Of a stretch of 43,339 nt of DNA, positions 17,690-26,891 are shown piece by piece. Source of the stretch: Gammaproteobacteria bacterium. Lineage in GTDB: Bacteria; Pseudomonadota; Gammaproteobacteria; Arenicellales; Poriferihabitantaceae. The notes under the pieces are model-generated. The model was not told where the DNA came from, did not search any database, and worked only from the letters and a program-made list of their open reading frames with translations. How positions within the stretch are numbered: position 1 is the stretch's first letter; the number at the start of each line of letters is the position of its first letter. The translations under genes and the position numbers were made by a program. Location: contig JAPPPS010000009.1 in NCBI GenBank assembly GCA_028817405.1, positions 1 to 43,339 on the forward strand. The letters run 5' to 3'.

Positions 17690-19227
17690 GCGCGCGGCGA
17701 GCGGCGTTGAATCGCGCGCCCGGCTTGCGGCGGTGCGGGCAACCCGGCATGCGCGTCGAGGATGCGACTCAAACGCGCAAAAACTTGCGGCCGCGCCGCG
17801 CAAACCTTGCCGGCCGCGGTGTCGACATGCAGCAACAACTGCTCGGTGGTGGCTAATAATTCACCGTCGCCGTCGCCATCACCGTCACCGTCACCGTCAA
17901 CGGCATCGCCATCAACCGCATGCATGCGGTGAAACAAGTGAATGCGTTTTTCATCGCCGCCGAGTAATTGCGTGGTGACCGCGAACCGCGCATCGACATG
18001 CGCTTCGCGCAAGAAGTTAATGTGCGTCTCGACGGTGTAATAACTGCAACCGGCCGCGTGGTATGCGCGGTCGACGCCGATATAACGAAACAACGCATCG
18101 GATGCATCGCCGAACGCCTGCAAGTAACGACTCTCGGTCATGTGCGCGTTGTAGTCGACCCATTCCGGCGGCACCACGCCATCATGCAAACGCAACGGCC
18201 GGCGCAAATCATCGGCACTCGCCATCGCTTTGCGGTGGCCCGCTTCATACAACTGTTCTTCATAACGATGCAAGGTTTGCCCGGCCGCGTATTGTTCGGT
18301 GCGCAACGCGCGCAACACCGCCACCAAACAATCGTCGCGCCGCTGTTCCAGTTCGTCGATGCTTAACCCCGCGGCTTGCGCATCGGATTGCGCGGTTAGT
18401 TTGTCGAGCAATTCATCGGTTAACTCGGGGCCGTCGAATCGCGCCCATGGCCATTTTAAACTGGGGCCGAACTGCGCCATAAAGTGACGAAACCCGCCTT
18501 CCCCGCCGGCCACGCGGTAAGTCATAAACGGGCCCATAAACGCCCACCGCAACCCGGGGCCGTAAGCAAGCGCTTGGTCGATGTCATCGGTGGTGGCGAT
18601 GCCGTCGTTAACCAAGTGCAACGCCTCGCGCCACAACGCTTCCATCATGCGGTCGGCGACGAAGGCGTCGATTTCTTTGCGGATGAATAACGGATGCATG
18701 CCGATGCTGCGGTAGAAACCGGCCGCCGCTTGTTTGGATTCTTCGCCGGTTTGCCGGCCGCCGACGATTTCCACCAGCGGCATCAGATACACCGGGTTGA
18801 ACGGATGGCCGATGAGCACGCGCTCGGGGAATCGTACGCCGTGTTGCAACGCGCTCGGCAACAAACCGGACGATGAAGATGCGACCACGACTTCGGCCGG
18901 CGCATGCGCGCAGACTGTACGGATTAACTCGCGCTTAATGTCGATGCGCTCCGGCGCGCTTTCTTGCACGAAGTCGGCGGCGGTGACCGCATCGGCCACG
19001 GAGTCAGTGAAAGTTAACCGGCCGCGTTGCGCGACCGGCGCGAGAGTCATCCGTCGATACGCGCGCAACGCCGCAGCGACCACTGGTTCGACGCGCGCGG
19101 CCGCGCGTTCGGATGGGTCGCAGAGCGTGACATCGATGCCGTTGATGAGCAGCCGCGCGGCCCATCCCGCGCCGATGACACCGCCGCCGATGAGTGCGGC
19201 GGTTTTGATTTTGGTTTCAGTTTTCAT
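17686..19227 (-). CDS. Carnitine 3-dehydrogenase fused to C-terminal thioesterase domain (probable betainyl-CoA thioesterase)
   Basis: N-terminus AALIGGGVIGAGWAARLLINGIDVTLCDPS and HPFNPVYLMPLVEIVGG (3-hydroxyacyl-CoA dehydrogenase fold); C-terminal hot-dog-like WVDYNAHMTESRYLQAFGDASDALFRYIG...YYTVETHINFLREAHV. Confidence 0.88.
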   Translation of the reverse strand: MKTETKIKTAALIGGGVIGAGWAARLLINGIDVTLCDPSERAAARVEPVVAAALRAYRRMTLAPVAQRGRLTFTDSVADAVTAADFVQESAPERIDIKRELIRTVCAHAPAEVVVASSSSGLLPSALQHGVRFPERVLIGHPFNPVYLMPLVEIVGGRQTGEESKQAAAGFYRSIGMHPLFIRKEIDAFVADRMMEALWREALHLVNDGIATTDDIDQALAYGPGLRWAFMGPFMTYRVAGGEGGFRHFMAQFGPSLKWPWARFDGPELTDELLDKLTAQSDAQAAGLSIDELEQRRDDCLVAVLRALRTEQYAAGQTLHRYEEQLYEAGHRKAMASADDLRRPLRLHDGVVPPEWVDYNAHMTESRYLQAFGDASDALFRYIGVDRAYHAAGCSYYTVETHINFLREAHVDARFAVTTQLLGGDEKRIHLFHRMHAVDGDAVDGDGDGDGDGDGELLATTEQLLLHVDTAAGKVCAARPQVFARLSRILDAHAGLPAPPQAGRAIQRRSPRA

Positions 19228-19247
19228 TTTGGCTTGCAATTCGAGTC

Positions 19248-19390
19248 GTCATTCCGGGCAATAGGAAAATAGGGAGCGCAGCGACCATATTTTCCATTGA
19301 CCCGGAATCCAGAGTCTTTAATTGTTTTGCGTGGTGCAACAAAAAAACAAAGACGCTGGACGCCCGCTTAACAGCCTGCGGGCGTGACGG
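19248..19390. repeat. Paired hairpin module: type A (19248-19324), spacer, inverted type D (19349-19390)
   Basis: gtcattccgggcaataggaaaatagggagcgcagcgaccatattttccattgacccggaatccagagtctttaatt...aaagacgctggacgcccgcttaacagcctgcgggcgtgacgg; ends immediately before the BKACE stop codon. Confidence 0.9.
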
Positions 19391-20284
19391 TCAGTGACGC
19401 TTCTTCAACGCCAACTTCGTTCGCACTTCATCGGCGTTCATGACATTGACATTCATGCCCGACAAAATGGTCACCGCGCGCTCGACCAATTGCGCGTTGC
19501 TGGCGAACACGCCTTTCTTTAAGTACAGGTTATCTTCCAAACCGACTCGCACATTGCCGCCGGCCAGTACCGCCATTGCCACGTACGGCAATTGATTGCG
19601 GCCAATCGAGAAGGCCGAGAACACCGCGCCGGGCGGCAGTTGATTGACCATTGCCATCAAGGTGTCGGGGTCATCCGGCGCGCCGTACGGAATGCCCATG
19701 CACAATTGAATCAGCACCGGGTCATCGAGCAAACCGTCTTTCAACATTTCTTTCACCAATACCAAATGGCCGGTGTCGAACACTTCCAACTCCGGACGCA
19801 CGCCTAATTCTTGCACGCGCCGGGCCATGGTTCGCAGCATGCCCGGGGTGTTGGTCATCACATAATTGCTCTCGGCGAAGTTCATGGTGCCGCAGTCCAG
19901 CGTGCAGATTTCCGGCAACAACTCTTCGACATGCGCGAGGCGTTCCAGCGGGCCGGCCATGTCGGTGGACTCCCGGTTCAACGGCAACGGTTTTTCACCG
20001 TCGCCGAACACCAAGTCGCCGCCCATGCCGGCGGTGGTGTTGATGACCACATCGGTGTCGCTGTCGCGGATGCGACTCACCGCCTCGGCGAACAGTTTCG
20101 GGTCGCGCGCCGGCGCGCCGCTGCGCGGGTCGCGCACATGCACATGCACCACGGCCGCGCCGGCCTTTGCCGCGTCGATGGCCGCGGTCGCGATTTGTTG
20201 CGGCGTCACCGGAATGTCCGGATGCTTGCCGACGGTGTTGCCGGAGCCGGTCACCGCGCAGGTGATGAATGCGTTGAAGTTCAT
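19391..20284 (-). CDS. BKACE family (3-keto acid cleavage enzyme), probable dehydrocarnitine cleavage enzyme
   Basis: [65 protein letters not shown]; start MNFNAF. Confidence 0.88.
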   Translation of the reverse strand: MNFNAFITCAVTGSGNTVGKHPDIPVTPQQIATAAIDAAKAGAAVVHVHVRDPRSGAPARDPKLFAEAVSRIRDSDTDVVINTTAGMGGDLVFGDGEKPLPLNRESTDMAGPLERLAHVEELLPEICTLDCGTMNFAESNYVMTNTPGMLRTMARRVQELGVRPELEVFDTGHLVLVKEMLKDGLLDDPVLIQLCMGIPYGAPDDPDTLMAMVNQLPPGAVFSAFSIGRNQLPYVAMAVLAGGNVRVGLEDNLYLKKGVFASNAQLVERAVTILSGMNVNVMNADEVRTKLALKKRH

Positions 20285-20348
20285 GTCGTTGCTCTCCGCC
20301 GATGATTGTGTCGGCGGGATTGTGCCGAAGCGCGCGGGGGAATTCAAC

Positions 20349-21398
20349 TCAACCGTCGCGCCCGCAGTCCACCGTCACCGTCGAGATTTCCCCTTCCCAT
20401 TTGCTCAGCGGCTCAAGCACATCGCGGTTGAAGTCGATGTCGCGCAAGTCGTCTTCCAGTCGCGACAGTTGCTCGCGCAGCAGACTGGCGGGGTAGCCGG
20501 TCAGTCGTTGTTTTAAGTTGCGCAAGGTCGAGTTGGCGGAAAGATGGAAACGCGAGCGAGCGCGCCAGCCGAGTTGCGTCGGCAAACTGCGGCGGAGTTG
20601 GCGTTGCGATGAACAAAACTCTTGGTATGGAATAATCGCGTTCAAGTCCGGCGACGCGCCGCGCAGAAATGAAAACCGCGGGCGTCGCCGGCGCGGGCGG
20701 TAATGATGGGTGGGTTTCAGCGCGCGCAAGTGAAAGAAAGTGATGCCGGTGTATTCCACTTCCAGCGGCAGACGGTAGACCGCGTCAAATGTTTCGTATT
20801 TTGGAACATTGCGGTAAACGGTTCGCGCGTCGACCGGGTGATAAACGAAGTCGCCGTTGCCTGCCAACAAAAAATTCACGCGCACCCCGAGCGCGCCGGT
20901 GGATTCGCGCAACAAGTTGATGCCGGACGAGACATAGAGTTTGCGCCGGCCGGCATTCATGTCGCGGCGAATGCGCGCGGTCAATGCGCGCAACTTGTGC
21001 TCGATGCCGAGATGGTCGGCGTCCAACTTGACCGCGACTTGGCGGGTGGTTTTCGACAACGCCCAGTTGTAGTAGTTGGCCAAACCGTGCACTGAATCAT
21101 CGGACATTTGCGCGTGTTCGCGGCTGCGCGGCGGGTGCACTTTCGGCTGGTAATGAAACACTTTTATTTTGCCCGGATACTGCGCCGCCAAGTCATGCAA
21201 GATGCGCACCGTGTCGTCGCTGCAGTCGTTATGGCAGGCGATGATTTCATCGTAGTGTTCTATGTGCGACATGATGGCGACGCGCACTAACTGCTGTTCG
21301 TTTTTGATGCGCATATACGCGCTGATGCCGGGCGCGCGTGGGCGGTCGAGCCAGGCGCGGTCGAACTTAAATTGGTCGAAGTTATCGGTACTGCTCAC
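20349..21398 (-). CDS. Glycosyltransferase (family 2-like)
   Basis: [56 protein letters not shown]. Confidence 0.75.
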   Translation of the reverse strand: MSSTDNFDQFKFDRAWLDRPRAPGISAYMRIKNEQQLVRVAIMSHIEHYDEIIACHNDCSDDTVRILHDLAAQYPGKIKVFHYQPKVHPPRSREHAQMSDDSVHGLANYYNWALSKTTRQVAVKLDADHLGIEHKLRALTARIRRDMNAGRRKLYVSSGINLLRESTGALGVRVNFLLAGNGDFVYHPVDARTVYRNVPKYETFDAVYRLPLEVEYTGITFFHLRALKPTHHYRPRRRRPRFSFLRGASPDLNAIIPYQEFCSSQRQLRRSLPTQLGWRARSRFHLSANSTLRNLKQRLTGYPASLLREQLSRLEDDLRDIDFNRDVLEPLSKWEGEISTVTVDCGRDG

Positions 21399-22281
21399 TT
21401 AACCGTCCGAGTAAAGATGGCGAGGGGAATGGTTTTGATTTGTCATAACCGTCGAGACGCAAAAATTCATTGCCGATATGAAACGAATAACTGTCGGGGA
21501 ACAACGCATCGCCGTCGATATTGCCGGCGAATTGCTCCAATAACATGCGCTGCCATTGCTTTCTTGGATAAGCCAAATACGGCGAGAACAGTTCGTACGG
21601 TTTGGCGCGTTTTAATAAACCGTAATGCTCCAACGCGCAAGTAAAACCGTACGGTCCGCCGGACTCGCCCCAGTTGGTGGATTCCCGGCCGCGCCGCAGC
21701 ATAATTCGTTTCAGTTTGCGCGCGCGGTCGCGCCAGGTGTCGTACGCCACCAAGCGATTCGGATGCGCGCAACGCTCAAGCATGTGCTTGCAGAACGCAT
21801 GCCCGGCCGGGAACGACAATACATCGATGTGACAGAAACCGCGGCCGCGTTTGCCGCTACCCGGCGTGATGTTTTTGTCGCCGCCGAATACCAATGCATC
21901 ATCGAACATAAACGGTTTCAAACAAACTACATCCATGTCCACCCACCAACCGCCGCGGCGGTATAACAACGCCCACCGAAACCAGTCGCTGAAAATCGCA
22001 TAAGTGCCGATGTTGTGCATAAATACCGCGCTTGCCGGCAAAATGGCGTTGGCATCCGCAATGCGCACACCGTCCGGTACGCCGGCCGGTTCATCATAAA
22101 CATATAAAATGAATTCATGACCGTGGTGCAAAAACGAACGCGCGCAAAGTTGTTCAATCGGCGACAGTTGTTCGCCAATCCAAAGTGATTGTACCGGCGG
22201 CGGCGACGGTGGCCGGCCGGCATGCGCGGGGGGGGGGGGGGGGGGGGGTAGTACATCATGGCCACGGCTTCGCTGTTGCAT
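21382..22281 (-). CDS. Glycosyltransferase with DXD sugar-binding region, N-terminal poly-proline from homopolymer tract
   Basis: VQSLWIGEQLSPIEQLCARSFLHHGHEFILYVYDEP...FSDWFRWALLYRRGGWWVDMDVVCLKPF; upstream MQQRSRGHDVLPPPPPPPAHAG encoded by 21 C. Confidence 0.78.
   Translation of the reverse strand: MQQRSRGHDVLPPPPPPPAHAGRPPSPPPVQSLWIGEQLSPIEQLCARSFLHHGHEFILYVYDEPAGVPDGVRIADANAILPASAVFMHNIGTYAIFSDWFRWALLYRRGGWWVDMDVVCLKPFMFDDALVFGGDKNITPGSGKRGRGFCHIDVLSFPAGHAFCKHMLERCAHPNRLVAYDTWRDRARKLKRIMLRRGRESTNWGESGGPYGFTCALEHYGLLKRAKPYELFSPYLAYPRKQWQRMLLEQFAGNIDGDALFPDSYSFHIGNEFLRLDGYDKSKPFPSPSLLGRLSEQYR
22228..22248 (-). repeat. Mononucleotide tract of 21 G (+ strand) / 21 C (coding strand)
   Basis: gcgc followed by 21 g and then tagtacatcatgg, counted directly. 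Confidence 0.9.
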
Positions 22282-22326
22282 GACAAACCCGCGCGCGACT
22301 TGGAACTTCGAGCAAAACCTTAAGCG

Positions 22327-23880
22327 TTAGTCTTGCGCGCGCGTACCGTCGTTGCCGTCGCGCTGATGCAGTTTCATGTTCAGCATGCGCAAGGTGGCCT
22401 CGATGCCGGCGAAAACTTGGTTGGCGTTGACGCCGCGGGTGCGCACATTGCGCGCGCCGTCGCGCCAGATAATCGAGCATTCCACCAGCGCGCTGGCGGT
22501 GCCGCCTTTGGGGATGCGGATTTGATAGTCCAACAGTTCCGGGAAGTCGAAATCTTTCGGCTCGAGAATCTTGCGCATGGCGGCGATGAAAGCGTCGAAG
22601 CCGCCGTTGCCGGCCCCGGTGGATTTGATAATTTCATCGTATAAACGCACGCGAACGCTGACGCTGGATTCCAAGTCCAGGCCGCTGGTAATCGAGCAGT
22701 TGAGTAATTCCAAGTCGCGGTCGCCTTTGCTTTCCAATACATCGGCGATGATGAACGGCAAATCTTCCGGCGTAATCGCGGCTTTGGAATCGCCCAACTT
22801 GACGATGCGTTTCAGCACTTTGGCGCGGTCGTCATCGGACAATGTGATGCCGAGCGCGTCGAGGTTTTTTTCCAGCGACGCTTTGCCGCTCATCTTGCCG
22901 AGCGCGTACGAATGCGCGCGGTTGAATCGCTGCGGGCTCAAGGCGGTTTGGTATAACCCGCCTTTGCTGTCGCCGTCGGCGTGGATGCCGGCGGTTTGCG
23001 TGAACACATCGGCGCCGGTAATCGGCGCGTTGTCGGCGACGCGTTTGCCTGAGAAGTTTTCCACCATGCGACTCAAGGTGTAAATCTTGGTCTCGTCAAT
23101 CGACAGTTGCGCGTTCATTTTGTCGCGCAAGGTTAAGCACACTTCGGCCAGCGAGGCGTTGCCGGCGCGCTCGCCCAAACAGTTGATGGTGCAATGCACG
23201 GTGGATACGCCGGCGGTCACCGCGGCCATGCAGTTGGCGGTCGCCAAGCCGTAGTCGTTGTGCGGATGAAAATCGAAGCGGCAGTCGGGGAATCGCGTCA
23301 GCATGTCGGATAAACTCGCGCGCACTTCCTCCGGCGCGAGCACGCCCAATGTGTCCGGCAGCATGTAGTGGTCGATGGGCATGGCTTGCAGGCGTTCCAT
23401 CATTTCAAAAACATAATCGCGGCTGTCGGCGTAACCGTTCGACCAATCTTCGAGGTAAGCGTTGACGCGCAGGCCTTGTTCGCGCGCGTAATCGACGGTT
23501 TGTTCGATGCCCGCGAGGTGTTGTTTTAAGGTTTTTCCCAACTGTTCGCGGCAGTGTTTTTCGCTGCCTTTGGTCAGAAGGTTTAAGGTCGCGCCGCCGG
23601 CGCCGCGAATCCAATCGACGCTGCGACGGTGGTCGATGAAGCCGAGCACTTCGACGCGTTCCAAACAACCGGCGGCGGCGGCCCAGTCGTTGATGCGCAC
23701 CAGCGCCTCGCGCTCGCCTTCGGACACGCCGGCCGACGCGACTTCGATGCGGTCGACTCTCAAAGAGTCCAGCAGCGCGGTGGCGATGCTGACTTTCTCG
23801 GCTTGGGAAAACGACACGCCCTGCGTCTGTTCGCCGTCGCGCAGGGTGACATCCATCAGTTCAACTCGCGGGCCGGTCAT
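22327..23880 (-). CDS. Alpha-isopropylmalate synthase/citramalate synthase family (LeuA-like) with C-terminal regulatory domain
   Basis: VELMDVTLRDGEQTQGVSFSQAEKVSIATALLDSLRVDRIEVASAG; FDFHPHNDYGLATANCMAAV; HCTINCLGERAGNASL; C-terminus ITSGLDLESSVSVRVRLYDEI. Confidence 0.9.
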   Translation of the reverse strand: MTGPRVELMDVTLRDGEQTQGVSFSQAEKVSIATALLDSLRVDRIEVASAGVSEGEREALVRINDWAAAAGCLERVEVLGFIDHRRSVDWIRGAGGATLNLLTKGSEKHCREQLGKTLKQHLAGIEQTVDYAREQGLRVNAYLEDWSNGYADSRDYVFEMMERLQAMPIDHYMLPDTLGVLAPEEVRASLSDMLTRFPDCRFDFHPHNDYGLATANCMAAVTAGVSTVHCTINCLGERAGNASLAEVCLTLRDKMNAQLSIDETKIYTLSRMVENFSGKRVADNAPITGADVFTQTAGIHADGDSKGGLYQTALSPQRFNRAHSYALGKMSGKASLEKNLDALGITLSDDDRAKVLKRIVKLGDSKAAITPEDLPFIIADVLESKGDRDLELLNCSITSGLDLESSVSVRVRLYDEIIKSTGAGNGGFDAFIAAMRKILEPKDFDFPELLDYQIRIPKGGTASALVECSIIWRDGARNVRTRGVNANQVFAGIEATLRMLNMKLHQRDGNDGTRAQD

Positions 23881-24074
23881 GGGAATCGCTCGGAAGTGGA
23901 AAAGGCGTTGGAGAATTGGGCGCGCGCGCGGACCAAATCGCGGCGCGCATGCCGCGCAATATAGCGGGTTTGCGGCGGGGTTTCAATGGGGTTGCGCGGC
24001 CGGTCGCGGGCGCGCGATGTGATAAACTAAAAAACCGTCCCGCCACCGTTTTGCCCGCCGCCCTGCCGCCCGTC

Positions 24075-24890
24075 ATGCCGCGAAAATTTGCCAACGCGCG
24101 CTTGTGCGCCGGTGTTGTCGCCGCGTTGATGGCCTGCAGCGCGGCCGCGGCGCGCGATTACGAAGTGGAAATCATCGTCTTCGACCGCCTTGCGCGCGAA
24201 GCCGGGCGCGCGCCGCATGAGCAGTGGGATTTTTCATCGGCGCGGGTGGCCGCGCGTTTGGACGAGATGAAAGCGTTGGCGGCGCGCGCGTCGTCGTATC
24301 CGACCTCCGCCCGCCTCGCCAGTTTGGAGCCGCTGCGCCTGCGCCTGCTGGAAGCCGACTACCGCATTCTCGACACCGCAAGATGGCGGCAGCCCGCGAC
24401 TTTTTACCCGAACGCGCCGCTGATTGCGTTGGGTGGCGGCGACGGTGAGGAAAATGGCGAAGGCGACGGTGACGGTGACGGTAATGAAATTGACGACGGT
24501 GACAGTAACAGTAACGAGAACGGCGCGGCCGACGGTGACGATGGCGACAACGGCGACCGCGCCAACCCCTTGGCCGCCGGCTTCGTGCGCGTCTACCGCA
24601 CTTCGCTGATTTACGCCGACTTGAACTTGCAACTGTCGCCGCCGTTGCCGGCCGCCGACGACAGCCAAGACGCGGAAGCGCGGCCCGCCGCAACCTGGCA
24701 ACCGCATTATTTCATCGCCGAAAAACGCCGCCTGAAATTCAAGCAAATCCACTACTTCGACCACCCGCTGTTCGGCGCGATTCTGCAAGTGTGGCCGGTG
24801 GAAGTAGAGGACGCGCCGGAGGAAACTGACGGTGCCGCCACCGTCGACGCTGACACCGTCGCCCCCACCGCCGACCCCACCCCGCCCTAA
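24075..24890 (+). CDS. csiV: CsiV family peptidoglycan-associated protein with Asp/Gly-rich insertion
   Basis: Signal peptide then YEVEIIVFDR...; FIAEKRRLKFKQIHYFDHPLFGAILQVWPVE; insert GDGEENGEGDGDGDGNEIDDGDSNSNENGAADGDDGDNGD. Confidence 0.75.
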   Translation: MPRKFANARLCAGVVAALMACSAAAARDYEVEIIVFDRLAREAGRAPHEQWDFSSARVAARLDEMKALAARASSYPTSARLASLEPLRLRLLEADYRILDTARWRQPATFYPNAPLIALGGGDGEENGEGDGDGDGNEIDDGDSNSNENGAADGDDGDNGDRANPLAAGFVRVYRTSLIYADLNLQLSPPLPAADDSQDAEARPAATWQPHYFIAEKRRLKFKQIHYFDHPLFGAILQVWPVEVEDAPEETDGAATVDADTVAPTADPTPP

Positions 24891-24893
24891 CCG

Positions 24894-24925
24894 CCACTCC
24901 GCAACAGCCGGAGTCCAGCGTCTTT
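24894..24925 (+). repeat. Type-B hairpin repeat
   Basis: cactccgcaacagccggagtccagcgtctttt immediately after the csiV stop. Confidence 0.75.
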
Positions 24926-24956
24926 TCTCGCAACGAAAACCCCAACCGCCCCGCCC

Positions 24957-26288
24957 ATGAAAAAAATCCTCGCCGTCTACCTCGACCGGCGCATGCTGTT
25001 TATCTTCGTCAACGGCGTCGCCAGCGGGTTTCCGTGGGTGGTCATCGGCTCGGCGTTGTCGGCGTGGCTGAAAGACCTCGGTTTGTCGCGCACCGCCATC
25101 GGATTTTTCGGCTTGGTGTTCGCGGTTTACGCGCTCAACTGGCTGTGGGCGCCGCTGGTGGACCGGGTGCGCCTGCCGCTGCGCGCGCGGTTGGGAATCG
25201 GGCAGCGGCGCGCCTGGCTGCTGCTGACGCAGAGCGTACTGCTGGCGCTCATCGCGGCCATGGCGTGGCTGGGGCCGGACGCGAATCTGGTGTTTTTCAG
25301 TATCCTCGCGCTCGGCGTGGCCACCGCATCGGCCACCCAAGACATCGTCGTCGACGCGTACCGCATCGACATCATCGACGCGCATGAACGCGACAAACTG
25401 CCGGCCGCGGCCGCGCTGGCGACCGCCGGCTGGTGGGCCGGCTTCGGCTACTTGGGCGCGCTGCCGTTCTTCCTCGCCGACACCGCGGTGGCGTGGCGCG
25501 GCGCGTATTGGACGCTTGCCGCCTGCATGCTGATTTTCATCGCCAACACGCTGCTTCTGCGCGAGCCGGCGAGCAACCGCGCGGAGGTGCAGGCCGCGGC
25601 GCAACGCCAATACGAATCCATGCTCGGCGGCGGCGATGCTGTGCGCCGCGCCATCGCCTGGCTGCTGACCTCGGTGCTCGAACCGCTGCGGGATTTTTTC
25701 ACGCGTTTTGGCCACATCGCCGTCTTGCTGTTTTTGTTCCTGGTGTTCTTCAAAATCGGCGAGGCGTTTTTGGGGCGGATGTCCATCGTGTTTTACAAGG
25801 AAGTCGGCTTCAGCAACGCGCAAATCGGCGCCTACTCCAAACTCGCCGGCACCACCGCCACCATCGTTTTCTCGCTCCTCGCCAGCGTCATCAGCATCCA
25901 CTACGGCTTGATTCGCGGCCTCCTCATCGGCGGCGCGGCCATGGCCGCCAGCAATTTAATTTTCGCGTATATGGCGCATGTCGGGCCGGACACCACGGTG
26001 TTTGCGGCCGCGATTTTGGTCGACAACTTCACCTCGGCGTTCTCCACCGTGGCGTTCGTCGCCTTCATTTCGCACCTGACCAACCGCGCCTATTCCGCCA
26101 CCCAATACGCGCTGATGGCCTCGGCCGGCAACTTCGGCCGCACCGTGTTCGCCGGCGGCAGCGGCCTGTTGGTGGACTCGCTGCACGGCGACTGGATTAC
26201 CTTTTTCGTCATCACCGCTTTGATGGTAATTCCGAGTCTGCTGTTGTTGTACTGGATTGGCAAAAAACTGCGTTATTTATTTGAATAA
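24957..26288 (+). CDS. AmpG-like MFS permease (muropeptide transporter family)
   Basis: RRMLFIFVNGVASGFPWVVIGSALSAWLKDLGLSRTAIGFFGLVFAVYALNWLWAPLVDRV; many TM segments. Confidence 0.88.
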   Translation: MKKILAVYLDRRMLFIFVNGVASGFPWVVIGSALSAWLKDLGLSRTAIGFFGLVFAVYALNWLWAPLVDRVRLPLRARLGIGQRRAWLLLTQSVLLALIAAMAWLGPDANLVFFSILALGVATASATQDIVVDAYRIDIIDAHERDKLPAAAALATAGWWAGFGYLGALPFFLADTAVAWRGAYWTLAACMLIFIANTLLLREPASNRAEVQAAAQRQYESMLGGGDAVRRAIAWLLTSVLEPLRDFFTRFGHIAVLLFLFLVFFKIGEAFLGRMSIVFYKEVGFSNAQIGAYSKLAGTTATIVFSLLASVISIHYGLIRGLLIGGAAMAASNLIFAYMAHVGPDTTVFAAAILVDNFTSAFSTVAFVAFISHLTNRAYSATQYALMASAGNFGRTVFAGGSGLLVDSLHGDWITFFVITALMVIPSLLLLYWIGKKLRYLFE

Positions 26289-26309
26289 CACGGAAAAGAG
26301 CGGCGAGAT

Positions 26310-26891
26310 TTACATCAATTGCAAACCAAAACCCGCCAGCGGCGCAATCAGCCATTGCTGCGCCAAGCGCAGCGCAAACAAGCCCACCAGCGGCGAGAAA
26401 TCGATGCCGGCCAGCGGCGGCAACACCTCCCGAATCGGCATCAGAATCGGCGAACCGGTGTGGTAGGCGATGCGAATCATGGGGTGCATGGAACTGGGGA
26501 AAACCCAACTGGCGACCGCGCCGGCCAGCACCGCCAACAAGAACACCCACGCGAAAGTGTCGAGCGTGTCGGCGAAAGCGAGCAGCAGCGCGCCGCTCCA
26601 ATTGAAGTCATAACCGGCGAGGCTGAGCGGCACCGTCAGTTTCAGCGCCGCCAAGAGATAAACGAACAGCGCCGCCGCGATGTCGCGCCCGCGCATGCCG
26701 CCGAAGTCCGGAATGAAGCGCCGCAAGAAGCGAATCGGCGGGTTGGTGACGGCGACCGTGAAGCGCACCAGCGGGATGTCGAAATCGGCCTGAATCCGTT
26801 GGAACACGAACCGCATGGCGGCGACGAACAGGCAGACGCCGAGCACGCTGTCGATGAACGCGCCGGCCCCGGTGGCGACGGGATACGGCAT
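26310..26891 (-). CDS. YggT family membrane protein
   Basis: VTNPPIRFLRRFIPDFGGMRGRDIAAALFVYLLAALK; downstream of proC. Confidence 0.85.
   Translation of the reverse strand: MPYPVATGAGAFIDSVLGVCLFVAAMRFVFQRIQADFDIPLVRFTVAVTNPPIRFLRRFIPDFGGMRGRDIAAALFVYLLAALKLTVPLSLAGYDFNWSGALLLAFADTLDTFAWVFLLAVLAGAVASWVFPSSMHPMIRIAYHTGSPILMPIREVLPPLAGIDFSPLVGLFALRLAQQWLIAPLAGFGLQLM

Noticed and set aside
24434-24561. RTX-type calcium-binding repeat
   Set aside because: Repeats are simple GDGDG from a hexanucleotide unit, not the GGxGxDxUx nonapeptide.
24234-25901. 555-aa minus-strand ORF over csiV and the AmpG-like gene
   Set aside because: Low-complexity Arg/Gly/Gln-rich antisense shadow spanning two supported genes.
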